A stretch of DNA of 38,626 nucleotides, taken from positions 1-38,626 of the forward strand of contig NZ_LGDV01000220.1 in assembly GCF_001280015.1 (NCBI RefSeq). Direction: 5' to 3'. Below, one piece after another: positions 8,945-17,502 of this stretch. Below the pieces are notes generated by a model. It saw nothing but the letters and a program-made list of their open reading frames with translations, ran no database searches and was not told the DNA's origin. This DNA is from Streptomyces sp. MMG1121 (GTDB taxonomy: Bacteria; Actinomycetota; Actinomycetes; Streptomycetales; Streptomycetaceae). Position 1 is the stretch's first letter; every line of letters starts with the position of its first letter. The translations under genes and the position numbers were made by a program.

Positions 8945-9733
8945 ATGAGTGCTGTGATCGGCGCACGGAGGCCGCACGTGAAGGCGCCGTCGGCCTGGGC
9001 GCCACGGGACCGCTGGGCCCTGACGGCCGGCCTGGCTGCACCGCTCCTGGTGTCCCTGGCCCTCGCCCCGTTCCGTACGAACCTGTCGCACGCGAACGCC
9101 GCCCTCGTCCTCGTCGTGGTCGTCGTCGCCGTGTCGGCGCTCGGCAGCCGTACGGCGGGGGTGGTCGCGGCCCTGTCGGCGGCGGCCTGGTTCGACTTCT
9201 TCCTGACCCGGCCGTACGAGACCTTCGACATCACAGCGTCGGGTGATGTGGTGACGGCCGTGCTGTTGCTGACGGTCGGCGTGACGGTCTCTCAACTCGC
9301 TGCCAGGGCACGGTGGTTGGAGGTCGTCACGGTCACGGACGAGGCCCATCTGTCTCGCATCCACCGCACGGCCGACCTGGCGAAGAAGGCGGGTTCGGCG
9401 GAGGTCGTGGTCGACCATGTCCGCGGCGAGCTGACGGACCTCCTCGGCCTGCGCGCCTGCCGCTTCGAGTACGGCACCCTGCTCGGCCGGCCGCCCCGCC
9501 TGCGTGCCGACGGCAGCGTGACCGTGGGCAAGCGGACGTGGGACCTGGACACCGCCGGCTGGCCGGAGGGCGAGATCGAACTGCGCGCCTACGGCAACGG
9601 CCACTACCTGGGCCGCTTCATGCTCACCCCCGGCCCGGGCCCGGTCCCCCCGCTCCCGTCCCGTCTGGTCGCGGTGACCCTGGCCGACCAGACGGGGGCG
9701 GCGCTGGACACGGCGGGGCCGGTGCGCAGGTGA
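8945..9733 (+). CDS. DUF4118 membrane protein with GAF-like tail, no kinase
   Basis: 262 aa from the ATG at 8945, with AGGAGG 6 nt upstream (8933-8938) that overlaps the stop of the KdpD-like gene. Residues about 20-125 form hydrophobic helices, including a motif (WFDFFLTRPYETFDI) that matches the DUF4118 segment of KdpD (compare the kinase's LLNYWFIPPIGAFTL). The rest (about 130-262) looks like the GAF-type region that follows DUF4118 in full KdpD proteins. There is no histidine-kinase core. It therefore resembles the middle third of KdpD as a separate protein. Its position right behind a KdpD with a reduced GAF region suggests an accessory sensor for that kinase, which is inference. Confidence 0.85.
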   Translation: MSAVIGARRPHVKAPSAWAPRDRWALTAGLAAPLLVSLALAPFRTNLSHANAALVLVVVVVAVSALGSRTAGVVAALSAAAWFDFFLTRPYETFDITASGDVVTAVLLLTVGVTVSQLAARARWLEVVTVTDEAHLSRIHRTADLAKKAGSAEVVVDHVRGELTDLLGLRACRFEYGTLLGRPPRLRADGSVTVGKRTWDLDTAGWPEGEIELRAYGNGHYLGRFMLTPGPGPVPPLPSRLVAVTLADQTGAALDTAGPVRR

Positions 9734-9763
9734 GGGGCGGCACCTCGACCGCGGTGGGCGGGT

Positions 9764-9979
9764 TCAGTGCCGGCGCCGCCGCGGGAGCAGCACGCCCAGC
9801 ACCGCGCACACCACCGCGCCGAAGAGCAGTCCGCCCCACGGCACCGCGCCCGGCCGGTGCGTGAGCGTCGTGTACGCGAGCATGCCGAGGGCGCCACCCG
9901 CCAGGAAGACGGCGGAGCCGCGTGCTCCGGACCACCGCCGGAGCCGGTCTGTCGGTTCTGTCACCTGCGCATTGTCCAC
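9764..9979 (-). CDS. Small two-TM membrane protein
   Basis: 71 aa from a GTG at 9979; a later in-frame GTG (residue 6) is possible, and neither has a strong ribosome site. Two hydrophobic segments (about residues 22-40 and 47-65) and a C-terminal RRRRH tail predict a small hairpin-type membrane protein with a positive-inside C-terminus. It is convergent with the DUF4118 gene and lies 24 bp downstream of the next minus-strand gene, perhaps in one transcript. No family recognised. Confidence 0.6.
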   Translation of the reverse strand: MDNAQVTEPTDRLRRWSGARGSAVFLAGGALGMLAYTTLTHRPGAVPWGGLLFGAVVCAVLGVLLPRRRRH

Positions 9980-10003
9980 GGAGCCGTGTCCACAGCACAG
10001 GGC

Positions 10004-10528
10004 CTAGTCCAGCCCCGACGCCCGGAACACGGCCCGAGCCGTCTCCCGGTCCATCCGGGACGCCAGCCGGCCCAGTGCCGTCTGTCCGCACAGCAGCAGG
10101 CCGTCGGCCCTCGCCTGCCGCGCGCCCTCGTCGAGGCGGAACCACAACTGCGGGTTGCGCACCAGGACCTCGGGGTCGATCTCGACGCGGTTGCCGAGGG
10201 CGTCGCGCAGCAGCAGCCGGTGGGAGACGCCGTCCAGGCAGCGGACCGACACCAGCAGGTCCGTCCGCACCCGGTGTTCGCGCCCCAGCCGGCGCGAGGC
10301 CAGCCAGTCGCGGCCGGCGGACACCCGGGCGGGACACAGCACGGCGAACAGCAGCACGGCGAGCGCGCACCACAGCGCGGTACGCCACGGGGCGCTGCGG
10401 CCGGAGCCCCAGTCGACCAGGAGCAGCAGGGCGAGCAGGACACCGGCGCAGCGGACGGCGCTCCACAACTCCCGCGCCCAGTCCTGGTCGTTCGCCGTCC
10501 CACCCGCGTCCTCGGGGCGTCGTCCCAT
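10004..10528 (-). CDS. Hypothetical membrane protein, two TM helices
   Basis: 174 aa from the ATG at 10528. A longer version from 10642 would run through the regulatory repeats, so I chose the internal start, although its ribosome site (GACGG) is weak. Two hydrophobic helices near residues 20-35 and 47-65 precede a soluble domain (about 70-174) of mixed strand and helix. The phrase NRVEIDPEVLVRNPQLWFRLDEGAR lies in the middle of that domain. It diverges from the KimA-type importer. A pair of GTCA half-sites on its own strand (10585 to 10564) lies 36 bp before the start, suggesting co-regulation. Function unknown. Confidence 0.75.
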   Translation of the reverse strand: MGRRPEDAGGTANDQDWARELWSAVRCAGVLLALLLLVDWGSGRSAPWRTALWCALAVLLFAVLCPARVSAGRDWLASRRLGREHRVRTDLLVSVRCLDGVSHRLLLRDALGNRVEIDPEVLVRNPQLWFRLDEGARQARADGLLLCGQTALGRLASRMDRETARAVFRASGLD

Positions 10529-10563
10529 GCCGTCGACGGTACTGACCTGCGAAAGGGGATGCG

Positions 10564-10585
10564 CGCGCCTTGACACGGCTCTGAC
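10564..10585 (-). promoter_or_regulatory. GTCA direct-repeat pair on minus strand (site C-)
   Basis: Read on the minus strand, GTCAGAGCCGT starts at 10585 and GTCAAGGCGCG at 10574, exactly 11 bp apart. No second pair at the 21-bp distance is visible. It faces the membrane-protein gene at 10528. Confidence 0.5.
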
Positions 10586-10595
10586 GCGAACACCC

Positions 10596-10617
10596 GTCAA
10601 GATCACGTCAAGGTCGG
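10596..10617 (+). promoter_or_regulatory. GTCA direct-repeat pair facing the K+ importer (site C+)
   Basis: GTCAAGATCAC (10596) and GTCAAGGTCGG (10607) are 11 bp apart and both match the GTCAAG form of the half-site. A much weaker CAA pair (10629 and 10640, also 11 bp apart) lies about one 20-bp step downstream. The pair stands about 130 bp before the importer start and only 10 bp from the divergent pair on the other strand. Confidence 0.6.
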
Positions 10618-10749
10618 TCCCTTGGGCACAAAGATGTCGCAAGGAACTGTCGGATGCGGTGGGAAACGGACAGAACCTGGGTGCGCCCGCGCACGCTTCA
10701 GCCCCGAGTCAGCCCTCGTGCGCGGCGGAGGAAGAAGGAGCACGCGCCC

Positions 10750-12594
10750 ATGTCCGTCCAGACCACCGAGCAGCCGGATGCCGTACCCGCCGGCGAGGAG
10801 CCGCCTGATACCGGTGAGCGGCATCGGCTGACCGCCGTCACGGGGCTCGCCGCCCTGTCACTGGACGCGATGGCGTCAGTGGCGTACGGCCCCGAGGCGA
10901 TCGTCCTCGTCCTCGCCGCCGCGGGCGCGCACGGACTGGGCTTCACCATGCCGGTGACGCTGGCGATCGCCGCCCTGCTGGCGGTGCTCGTGGCCTCCTA
11001 CCGGCAGGTCATCGCGGCCTTCCCGGACGGCGGCGGGTCGTACGCGGTGGCGAAGACCCATCTGGGCGCGCGGACGAGCCTGGTGGCCGCCGCCTCGCTG
11101 GTGCTCGACTACGTCCTCAACGTCGCCGTCGCCGTCACCGCCGGCGTGGCCGCGCTGACCTCCGCCTTCCCCTCCCTCTACGCCGACCGGCTGTGGCTGT
11201 GCCTGGCGGTGCTCGCCCTGATCACGGGCGTCAACCTGCGCGGCATCGTGGAGTCCGCGAAGGCGTTCATCGTGCCGACGGTCGTCTTCGTCGGCTCGAT
11301 CTTCGTCCTCATCGTCGTCGGCCTGTTCCGCTCCCACCCGGTGAGCACGGCGACGGCCGCCGGGCACGCCTCGGTCCTCGCGGACAACGCCTCGTCCGTG
11401 GGCGCGCTGCTGCTGCTCAAGGCATTCGCCTCCGGCTGTGCCGCGCTGACCGGCGTGGAGGCCATCGCCAACGCCGTCCCCTCCTTCCGGGTGCCGCGGG
11501 TCCGGCGGGCCCAGAGCGCCGAGGTCGCCCTCGGTGCCGTCCTCGGTCTGATGCTGATCGGCCTGTCGGTGCTGATCGGCCGCTTCCACCTCCAGCCGGT
11601 CGGGGGCGTCACCGTCCTGGCCCAGCTCGCGGACGCCTCGTTCGGCCACGACTGGGCCTTCTACGTCATCCAGTTCGCGACGATGATCCTGCTGGCCCTG
11701 TCCGCGAACACCTCCTTCGGCGGCCTGCCGGTGCTGCTGAAACTGCTCGCCCGCGACAACTACGCGCCGCACGTGTTCGCCCTGAAGGCCGACCGCCAGG
11801 TGCACCGGCACGGTGTCCTCGCGCTCGCCGTCGTCTCGGCCGCGCTGCTGGTCTTCTCCGGCGGTGACACCAACACCCTGGTGCCGATGTTCGCGATCGG
11901 CGTCTTCGTCGGCTTCACGATCGCCCAGGTGGGCATGGTCCGGCACTGGCTGCTGGAGCGGGGGACGAACTGGCGCGGAAAGGCGCTGCTCAACGGCTTC
12001 GGCGCGGTCCTCACCGGCGTCGCGACCGTCGTCGTCACGGCGAGCAAGTTCGAGGAGGGCGCCTGGCTGATCGTGATCGCCCTGCCGCTGCTGGTGGCCG
12101 CCTTCGAAGCCGTGCACCGCGCCTACGGCCGGATCGGCGAGCGGCTCGGCCTCGGCCGGATCCCCGAGGCCCCGCACCGCGACCGCTCGCTGGTGATCGT
12201 GCCGGTGTCCTCGCTGTCCCGGCTGACCTCGGAGGCGCTGACCGCGGCCGCCTCCCTCGGCGACGAGGTCCGCGCGGTGACGGTGTGCTACCCGGACCCC
12301 GAGGACCGGGCCCAGCTGCACGTCCTGGAGCGCGCCTGGGCCCAGTGGGACCCCGGGGTGGAGCTGGTGCGGCTGGCGTGCGCACGGCGCACCCTGGGCA
12401 GGCCCATAGCCGCCTACGTCCGTGAGGTGGCCGCCGCCGAGCCGGGCACCCAGGTGACCGTGCTGATCCCGGAGGCCGAGCCGGAGCGCCTGTGGCAGCG
12501 GCTGCTGCAGAACCAGCGGGGCGCGGTCGTGGCGCACGCCGTGCGCAGGGAGACGGACGCGGTGATCTGCCGGCTGCGCTTCCGGCTGCACTGA
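10750..12594 (+). CDS. KimA/YdaO-type potassium importer (APC/KUP superfamily)
   Basis: 614 aa from the ATG at 10750, with AAGGAG about 11 nt upstream; a longer frame from 10654 has no membrane features. About 12 TM helices span residues 25-460. Several stretches match my recollection of Bacillus KimA (YdaO), a proton-coupled K+ importer: LDAMASVAYGPEAIVLVLAA near the start, SYRQVIAAFPDGGGSYAV, LKAFASGCAALTGVEAIANA, and NTSFGGLPVLLKLLARDNY. A cytoplasmic tail of about 150 residues follows, beginning RSLVIVPVSSLSRLT, as in KimA, where it forms the dimerisation and regulatory domain. Annotation pipelines would often call this an amino acid permease. Its position between GTCA boxes and directly before the kdp operon supports K+ uptake. 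No c-di-AMP (ydaO) riboswitch, the usual control of Bacillus kimA, is visible upstream. Confidence 0.85.
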   Translation: MSVQTTEQPDAVPAGEEPPDTGERHRLTAVTGLAALSLDAMASVAYGPEAIVLVLAAAGAHGLGFTMPVTLAIAALLAVLVASYRQVIAAFPDGGGSYAVAKTHLGARTSLVAAASLVLDYVLNVAVAVTAGVAALTSAFPSLYADRLWLCLAVLALITGVNLRGIVESAKAFIVPTVVFVGSIFVLIVVGLFRSHPVSTATAAGHASVLADNASSVGALLLLKAFASGCAALTGVEAIANAVPSFRVPRVRRAQSAEVALGAVLGLMLIGLSVLIGRFHLQPVGGVTVLAQLADASFGHDWAFYVIQFATMILLALSANTSFGGLPVLLKLLARDNYAPHVFALKADRQVHRHGVLALAVVSAALLVFSGGDTNTLVPMFAIGVFVGFTIAQVGMVRHWLLERGTNWRGKALLNGFGAVLTGVATVVVTASKFEEGAWLIVIALPLLVAAFEAVHRAYGRIGERLGLGRIPEAPHRDRSLVIVPVSSLSRLTSEALTAAASLGDEVRAVTVCYPDPEDRAQLHVLERAWAQWDPGVELVRLACARRTLGRPIAAYVREVAAAEPGTQVTVLIPEAEPERLWQRLLQNQRGAVVAHAVRRETDAVICRLRFRLH

Positions 12595-12646
12595 GCCGGG
12601 TCACCGACGGTCACCAAGGATTACTGGTCAGTACGGGGCAGCGGCC

Positions 12647-12700
12647 GTAAGAGTCCCGTCAAAGGAGCGGTGGCGGCCGTAAGAGGGCCGTCAACGAGCG
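12647..12700 (+). promoter_or_regulatory. GTCA/GTAA direct-repeat box before the kdp operon (site D)
   Basis: Half-sites start at 12647 (GTAAGAGTCCC), 12658 (GTCAAAGGAGC), 12679 (GTAAGAGGGCC) and 12690 (GTCAACGAGCG), again spaced 11, 21 and 11 bp. The two pairs are near-copies of one another (32-bp period, each beginning GGCCGTAAGAG). The box ends 72 bp before the first gene of the kdp operon, a normal activator position. Autoregulation of kdp by KdpE is known in other bacteria; binding here is inferred. Confidence 0.75.
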
Positions 12701-12772
12701 ACCGGATCCGGCCAAGGAGACGCTTTCCTCGTACACGTCCGTTTCAACCGAACCTCACTCCAGGAGTTCGCG

Positions 12773-12856
12773 ATGGCCGATCTGGCCTTCGTCGTCACCG
12801 TGCTCGCGGGTTTCGCGCTGGTGGCCCTCGTCGCCAAGGGGGTGACGAAGCTGTGA
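12773..12856 (+). CDS. 27-aa membrane peptide before kdpF
   Basis: ATG at 12773, with AGGAG 7 nt upstream, encodes 27 residues starting MADLAFVVTVLAGFALVALV and ending AKGVTKL: one hydrophobic helix with a basic C-terminus. Its TGA overlaps the GTG of kdpF (GTGA at 12853-12856), so the two are translationally coupled. It is the first gene after the regulatory box. The overlap and strong ribosome site argue for a real gene. It resembles KdpF in size and topology but not in sequence, so it may be a further small stabilising subunit of the pump. Confidence 0.7.
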   Translation: MADLAFVVTVLAGFALVALVAKGVTKL

Positions 12857-12942
12857 CCGCCGAGAACATCGTCGGCCTCGTCGTGGCCGTCGCCCTGCTG
12901 GGCTATCTCGTCCTCGCCCTGATCTTCCCGGAGAGGTTCTGA
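12853..12942 (+). CDS. kdpF: K+-transporting ATPase subunit KdpF
   Basis: 29 aa from a GTG that overlaps the stop of the preceding peptide gene. The sequence is one TM helix ([20 protein letters not shown]) with the terminal PERF typical of KdpF. KdpF is the single-helix subunit that stabilises the KdpFABC complex in the membrane. It is followed 7 bp later by kdpA. The length equals that of E. coli KdpF (29 aa). Confidence 0.9.
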   Translation: MTAENIVGLVVAVALLGYLVLALIFPERF

Positions 12943-12949
12943 GACACGA

Positions 12950-14614
12950 ATGGGTCCCGTACTCGCCGGCGTGCTCCAACTGCTCGCCCTCATAGGCGCA
13001 CTGGCGCTCGTCTACGTCCCCGTCGGCAACTACATGGCCAAGGTCTACTCCTCGAAGCAGCATCTGCGCGTCGAGAAGTGGATCTACAAGGGCATCGGTG
13101 CCAACCCCGACACCGAGATGACCTGGCCCGCGTATCTGCGCGGCGTCCTCGCCTTCTCGGCCGTCAGCGTCCTCTTCCTCTACCTGCTCCAGCGGCTCCA
13201 GGGCGTCCTGCCCGGCTCGCTGCACTTCTCCTCGGTCAACCCGGCGCAGTCGTTCAACACGGCCGTGTCGTTCGTGACGAACACCAACTGGCAGTCGTAC
13301 TACGGCGAGCAGACCATGGGTCACGTCGTACAGACCGCCGGTCTGGCCGTGCAGAACTTCCTCTCCGCCGCCGTCGGCATGGCCGTCGCCGTCGCCCTCG
13401 TGCGCGGGTTCGTCCGCTCGCGCACCGGTGAGCTGGGCAACTTCTGGACCGACCTGGTGCGCGGCACGCTGCGCATCCTGCTGCCGGGTGCCGCGGTCGC
13501 CGCGGTGATCCTGGTCGCCTGCGGCGCCATCCAGAACTTCTCCGGCATCCACGAGGTCGGCCAGTTCATGGGCGGCTCGCAGCAGTGGAACGGCGGCGCG
13601 GTCGCCTCCCAGGAGGCCATCAAGGAGCTGGGCACCAACGGTGGCGGCTACTTCAACGCCAACAGTGCCCACCCCTTCGAGAACCCGACGCCCTTCACCA
13701 ACCTCTTCGAGGTCTTCCTGATCCTGGTGATCCCGTTCTCGCTGACCCGCACCTTCGGCGTGATGGTCGGCTCGGTGAAGCAGGGTTACGCGATCCTCGC
13801 GACGATGTTCACGATCTGGCTGGGCTTCACCGCCCTGATGATGTGGAGCGAGTTCGCCCACCACGGCCCGGCGCTCCAGGCGGCCGGCGGGGCGATGGAG
13901 GGCAAGGAGGTCCGCTTCGGCGTCGGCGGCTCGTCGATCTTCGCGGTGGCGACCACACTCACCTCGACCGGTGCGGTGGACTCCTTCCACTCCTCCTTCA
14001 CCGGACTCGGCGGCGGCATCACCATGCTCAGCATGATGCTGGGCGAGATCGCGCCCGGCGGCACCGGCTCCGGTCTGTACGGCATCCTGATCATGGCCGT
14101 GATCGCGGTGTTCATCGCCGGCCTGATGGTCGGCCGCACCCCCGAGTACCTGGGCAAGAAGATCGGCGGCCGCGAGATGAAGCTCGCCGCCTGCTACATC
14201 CTCATCACCCCCGCCCTGGTGCTGGTGTTCACGGCGGCCTCGATGGCCCTGCCGACCCCGCCGCACTCGATGCTCAACTCCGGCGCGCACGGCTTCTCCG
14301 AGGTGCTGTACGCGTTCACGTCGGCGTCGAACAACAACGGTTCGGCCTTCGCCGGCCTGAACGCGAACACCGACTGGTTCAACACCATGACCGGGCTCGC
14401 GATGCTGCTCGGCCGCTTCCTGCCCATGATCTTCGTCCTAGCGCTGGCCGGCTCGCTCGCCGAGCAGAAGCCGGTCCCGGTCACCGCGGGCACCCTGCGC
14501 ACCGAGAAGCCGCTGTTCACCGGCCTGCTGGTGGGCGCGATCCTGATCATCACCGGTCTGACCTACTTCCCGGCCCTCGCGCTGGGTCCGCTGGCCGAGG
14601 GGCTGGCGTCATGA
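12950..14614 (+). CDS. kdpA: K+-transporting ATPase subunit KdpA
   Basis: 554 aa, normal length for KdpA, the K+-binding channel-like subunit of the high-affinity Kdp pump. Ten hydrophobic helices alternate with pore-loop segments related to K+ channel filters. Visible filter phrases include [46 protein letters not shown] and ASNNNGSAF, in the order expected for KdpA. The start ATG lies 7 bp after the kdpF stop. The stop overlaps the first kdpB ATG (ATGA, 14611-14614). No frameshift or missing filter segment is seen. Confidence 0.97.
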   Translation: MGPVLAGVLQLLALIGALALVYVPVGNYMAKVYSSKQHLRVEKWIYKGIGANPDTEMTWPAYLRGVLAFSAVSVLFLYLLQRLQGVLPGSLHFSSVNPAQSFNTAVSFVTNTNWQSYYGEQTMGHVVQTAGLAVQNFLSAAVGMAVAVALVRGFVRSRTGELGNFWTDLVRGTLRILLPGAAVAAVILVACGAIQNFSGIHEVGQFMGGSQQWNGGAVASQEAIKELGTNGGGYFNANSAHPFENPTPFTNLFEVFLILVIPFSLTRTFGVMVGSVKQGYAILATMFTIWLGFTALMMWSEFAHHGPALQAAGGAMEGKEVRFGVGGSSIFAVATTLTSTGAVDSFHSSFTGLGGGITMLSMMLGEIAPGGTGSGLYGILIMAVIAVFIAGLMVGRTPEYLGKKIGGREMKLAACYILITPALVLVFTAASMALPTPPHSMLNSGAHGFSEVLYAFTSASNNNGSAFAGLNANTDWFNTMTGLAMLLGRFLPMIFVLALAGSLAEQKPVPVTAGTLRTEKPLFTGLLVGAILIITGLTYFPALALGPLAEGLAS

Positions 14615-16752
14615 CCACTCGCACTGACAAGCAAGAGGACGCGATGTCCACAGCCACTCCCACCCGGGCGCCGCACAGCGACGTCCCCACCGGGCACAAG
14701 CCCGCCGAGGGCCGTGTCGGAGCGGGCCTCTTCGACCCCAAGGCACTGGTCAAGTCGCTGCCGGACGCGTTCCGCAAGCTCGACCCGCGGGTGATGGTCA
14801 AGTCTCCCGTGATGTTCGTGGTGTGGGTCGGCTCGATCCTGACCACCGCCTTCTCCTTCCAGCACCCGGGCGACTGGTTCGGCTGGACGATCAGCGTCTG
14901 GCTGTGGCTGACGGTGATCTTCGCCAACCTGGCGGAGGCCGTCGCCGAGGGCCGCGGCAAGGCGCAGGCCGACACCCTGCGCAAGGCCAAGACCGACACC
15001 GTCGCCCGCCGGCTGCTGGCCGACGGCACGTCCGAGGAACAGGTCCCCGGCACCGCGCTGACCATCGGTGACCTGGTGGTCTGCGAGGCGGGCGACATCA
15101 TCCCCGGTGACGGCGACGTCGTCGAGGGCGTCGCCTCGGTCGACGAGTCGGCCATCACCGGTGAGTCCGCCCCGGTCATCCGCGAGTCCGGCGGCGACCG
15201 CTCGGCCGTCACGGGCGGTACGAAGGTGCTGTCCGACCGGATCGTCATCAAGATCACGACGAAGCCCGGCGAGACCTTCATCGACCGGATGATCAACCTG
15301 GTCGAGGGCGCGGCCCGGCAGAAGACGCCCAACGAGATCGCGCTGAACATCCTGCTCGCCTCGCTGACCATCGTCTTCCTGCTGGCCTGCGCCACGCTGC
15401 CGCCGTTCGCCACCTACGCCGGCACGCACCTGACCATGATCGTGCTGGTCGCCCTGCTGGTCTGCCTCATCCCGACCACCATCGGCGCCCTGCTCTCCGC
15501 GATCGGCATCGCGGGCATGGACCGTCTGGTCCAGCGCAACGTCCTGGCCATGTCCGGCCGCGCGGTCGAGGCCGCCGGTGACGTCTCCACGCTGCTGCTC
15601 GACAAGACCGGCACCATCACCCTCGGCAACCGGCAGGCCGCCGAGTTCGCACCGGTCAGGGGCACCACCGAGGCCGAGGTCGCGGACGCGGCCCAGCTGT
15701 CCTCGCTGGCCGACGAGACGCCCGAGGGCCGCTCGATCGTCGTCCTGGCGAAGGAGAAGTACGGGCTGCGTGAGCGCCACCAGGGCGAGCTGGCGCACGC
15801 GGAGTGGATCGAGTTCACCGCCCAGACCCGGATGTCGGGCGTGGACGTGGACGGCAGGAAGATCCGCAAGGGCGCCACCGCCTCGGTGATCGCCTGGGTG
15901 CAGGAACAGGGCGGCACCGTCGCCGAGGACGCCCAGGCGCTGACCGACCGGATCTCGCAGGCCGGCGGCACCCCGCTGCTGGTCGCGGTCGAGGACGCCG
16001 ACGGCGCCCGCATCCTGGGCGTCATCTACCTGAAGGACGTCGTCAAGGAGGGCATGCGGGAGCGGTTCGAGGAACTGCGCCGCATGGGCATCAAGACGGT
16101 CATGATCACGGGTGACAACCCGCTGACCGCCAAGGCCATCGCGGAGGAGGCCGGCGTCGACGACTTCCTCGCCGAGGCCACCCCCGAGGACAAGATGGCC
16201 CTCATCAAGCGGGAGCAGGCCGGCGGCAAGCTGGTCGCGATGACCGGTGACGGCACGAACGACGCGCCCGCGCTCGCGCAGGCGGACGTCGGCGTGGCGA
16301 TGAACACGGGTACGTCGGCCGCCAAGGAGGCCGGCAACATGGTCGACCTCGACTCCAACCCGACCAAGCTCATCGAGATCGTCGAGATCGGCAAGCAGCT
16401 GCTGATCACCCGGGGCGCGCTCACGACGTTCTCCATCGCCAACGACGTCGCGAAGTACTTCGCGATCATCCCGGCGCTGTTCGCGGCGGTCTACCCGGGC
16501 CTGGACAAGCTCAACATCATGCACCTGTCCTCGCCCAACTCCGCGATCCTGTCGGCCGTCATCTTCAACGCGCTGATCATCATCGCGCTGGTGCCGCTGT
16601 CCCTGAAGGGCGTGCGCTACCGGCCGATGAGCGCGGACAAGATGCTCCGCCGCAACCTCGGGATCTACGGACTCGGCGGCCTGATCGCGCCCTTCATCGG
16701 CATCAAGATCATCGACCTGCTCATCTCCCTCATCCCCGGAATCGGCCGATAG
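14611..16752 (+). CDS. kdpB: K+-transporting ATPase subunit KdpB
   Basis: Catalytic subunit of KdpFABC. The ATG at 14611 overlaps the kdpA stop (ATGA) and gives 713 aa. An ATG at 14644 with its own AGAGGA site gives 702 aa and is equally possible. Motifs: TGES in the actuator domain, DKTGTIT with the phosphorylated Asp (residue 331 from 14611), [19 protein letters not shown], and [12 protein letters not shown] in TM5 with the coupling Asp and Lys. In E. coli the TGES Ser is phosphorylated to inhibit the pump; that Ser is kept. It is highly similar to the orphan copy at 478-2631, which lacks the other subunits. Confidence 0.97.
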   Translation: MTTRTDKQEDAMSTATPTRAPHSDVPTGHKPAEGRVGAGLFDPKALVKSLPDAFRKLDPRVMVKSPVMFVVWVGSILTTAFSFQHPGDWFGWTISVWLWLTVIFANLAEAVAEGRGKAQADTLRKAKTDTVARRLLADGTSEEQVPGTALTIGDLVVCEAGDIIPGDGDVVEGVASVDESAITGESAPVIRESGGDRSAVTGGTKVLSDRIVIKITTKPGETFIDRMINLVEGAARQKTPNEIALNILLASLTIVFLLACATLPPFATYAGTHLTMIVLVALLVCLIPTTIGALLSAIGIAGMDRLVQRNVLAMSGRAVEAAGDVSTLLLDKTGTITLGNRQAAEFAPVRGTTEAEVADAAQLSSLADETPEGRSIVVLAKEKYGLRERHQGELAHAEWIEFTAQTRMSGVDVDGRKIRKGATASVIAWVQEQGGTVAEDAQALTDRISQAGGTPLLVAVEDADGARILGVIYLKDVVKEGMRERFEELRRMGIKTVMITGDNPLTAKAIAEEAGVDDFLAEATPEDKMALIKREQAGGKLVAMTGDGTNDAPALAQADVGVAMNTGTSAAKEAGNMVDLDSNPTKLIEIVEIGKQLLITRGALTTFSIANDVAKYFAIIPALFAAVYPGLDKLNIMHLSSPNSAILSAVIFNALIIIALVPLSLKGVRYRPMSADKMLRRNLGIYGLGGLIAPFIGIKIIDLLISLIPGIGR

Positions 16753-16754
16753 CC

Positions 16755-17423
16755 ATGAACAACTCCTTTGTGAACACGACCCGGTTGCTGGGCGCGGGTC
16801 TGCGGGCACTGCTCGTGCTGACCCTGGTCACCGGCGTCGTCTACCCGCTGGTGGTGACCGGCATCGCCCAGGCGGCCTTCCACGGCAAGGCGAACGGCTC
16901 GGAGATCAAGGCGGACGGCAAGGTCGTCGGCTCGTCCCTGATCGGGCAGCAGTACAACCTGCCGCTGGAGAAGGGCCAGCAGACCCCGGACCCGGACCTG
17001 AAGTGGTTCCAGGGCCGCCCGGCCAACGGGCTCGGCGCGAACAGCGTCAACACGCGGTACAAGCTGATCCTGTCGGGCGCCACCAACCTGTCCGCGGACA
17101 GCAAGGTGCTGATCAAGCAGGTCGACGACGCCAAGGCCGCCGTGGTGAAGGACAACTCGGTGCCCGGCTACGCGGTCAAGCCCTCGGACGTGCCCGCCGA
17201 CGCCGTCACCTCCTCCGGCTCCGGTCTCGACCCGAACATCTCGCCGGCCTACGCGGACCTCCAGGCGCACCGGATCGCCGCGAAGAACGGACTCTCGGTC
17301 GCCCAGGTCGAGAAGCTGGTCAAGGACCACACGAGCGGCCGCACCCTCGGCTTCATGGGGGAGCCCCGCGTCAACGTCCTCGAACTCAACATCGCGCTCA
17401 AGGACCTCACGGCCAAGCAGTGA
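16755..17423 (+). CDS. kdpC: K+-transporting ATPase subunit KdpC
   Basis: 222 aa, slightly longer than E. coli KdpC (190 aa). One N-terminal TM helix (about residues 11-36, LRALLVLTLVTGVVYPLVVT) anchors an extracytoplasmic domain. Family phrases are GSSLIGQ, WFQGRPA, SGSGLDPNISPAYA, and the C-terminal GEPRVNVLELNIAL. It starts 2 bp after kdpB. The stretch around residues 90-140 (SADSKVLIKQVDDAKAAV and following) is the part where actinobacterial KdpC proteins vary. A strong hairpin begins 21 bp behind the stop. Confidence 0.96.
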   Translation: MNNSFVNTTRLLGAGLRALLVLTLVTGVVYPLVVTGIAQAAFHGKANGSEIKADGKVVGSSLIGQQYNLPLEKGQQTPDPDLKWFQGRPANGLGANSVNTRYKLILSGATNLSADSKVLIKQVDDAKAAVVKDNSVPGYAVKPSDVPADAVTSSGSGLDPNISPAYADLQAHRIAAKNGLSVAQVEKLVKDHTSGRTLGFMGEPRVNVLELNIALKDLTAKQ

Positions 17424-17444
17424 CGGGCTTACGCGCTTCGCGAC

Positions 17445-17474
17445 GGGAGTTGGCACCTCGGGGTGCCGACTCCC
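17445..17474 (+). terminator. 13-bp hairpin between kdpC and kdpE
   Basis: GGGAGTTGGCACC (17445-17457) pairs with GGTGCCGACTCCC (17462-17474) around the 4-nt loop TCGG, with a single G-T wobble. No U-tract follows. It lies 28 bp before kdpE, so it could terminate most structural-gene transcripts and leave a low level of read-through for kdpED, or stabilise the 3' end of a processed kdpFABC message. Confidence 0.7.
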
Positions 17475-17502
17475 GCAAGCATGACAGGAGAGGCACACAC
17501 CC

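Noticed and set aside
10618..10749. Possible ydaO (c-di-AMP) riboswitch before the KimA-type importer
   Set aside because: I could not find the conserved ydaO helices or motifs by eye. A covariance search would decide.
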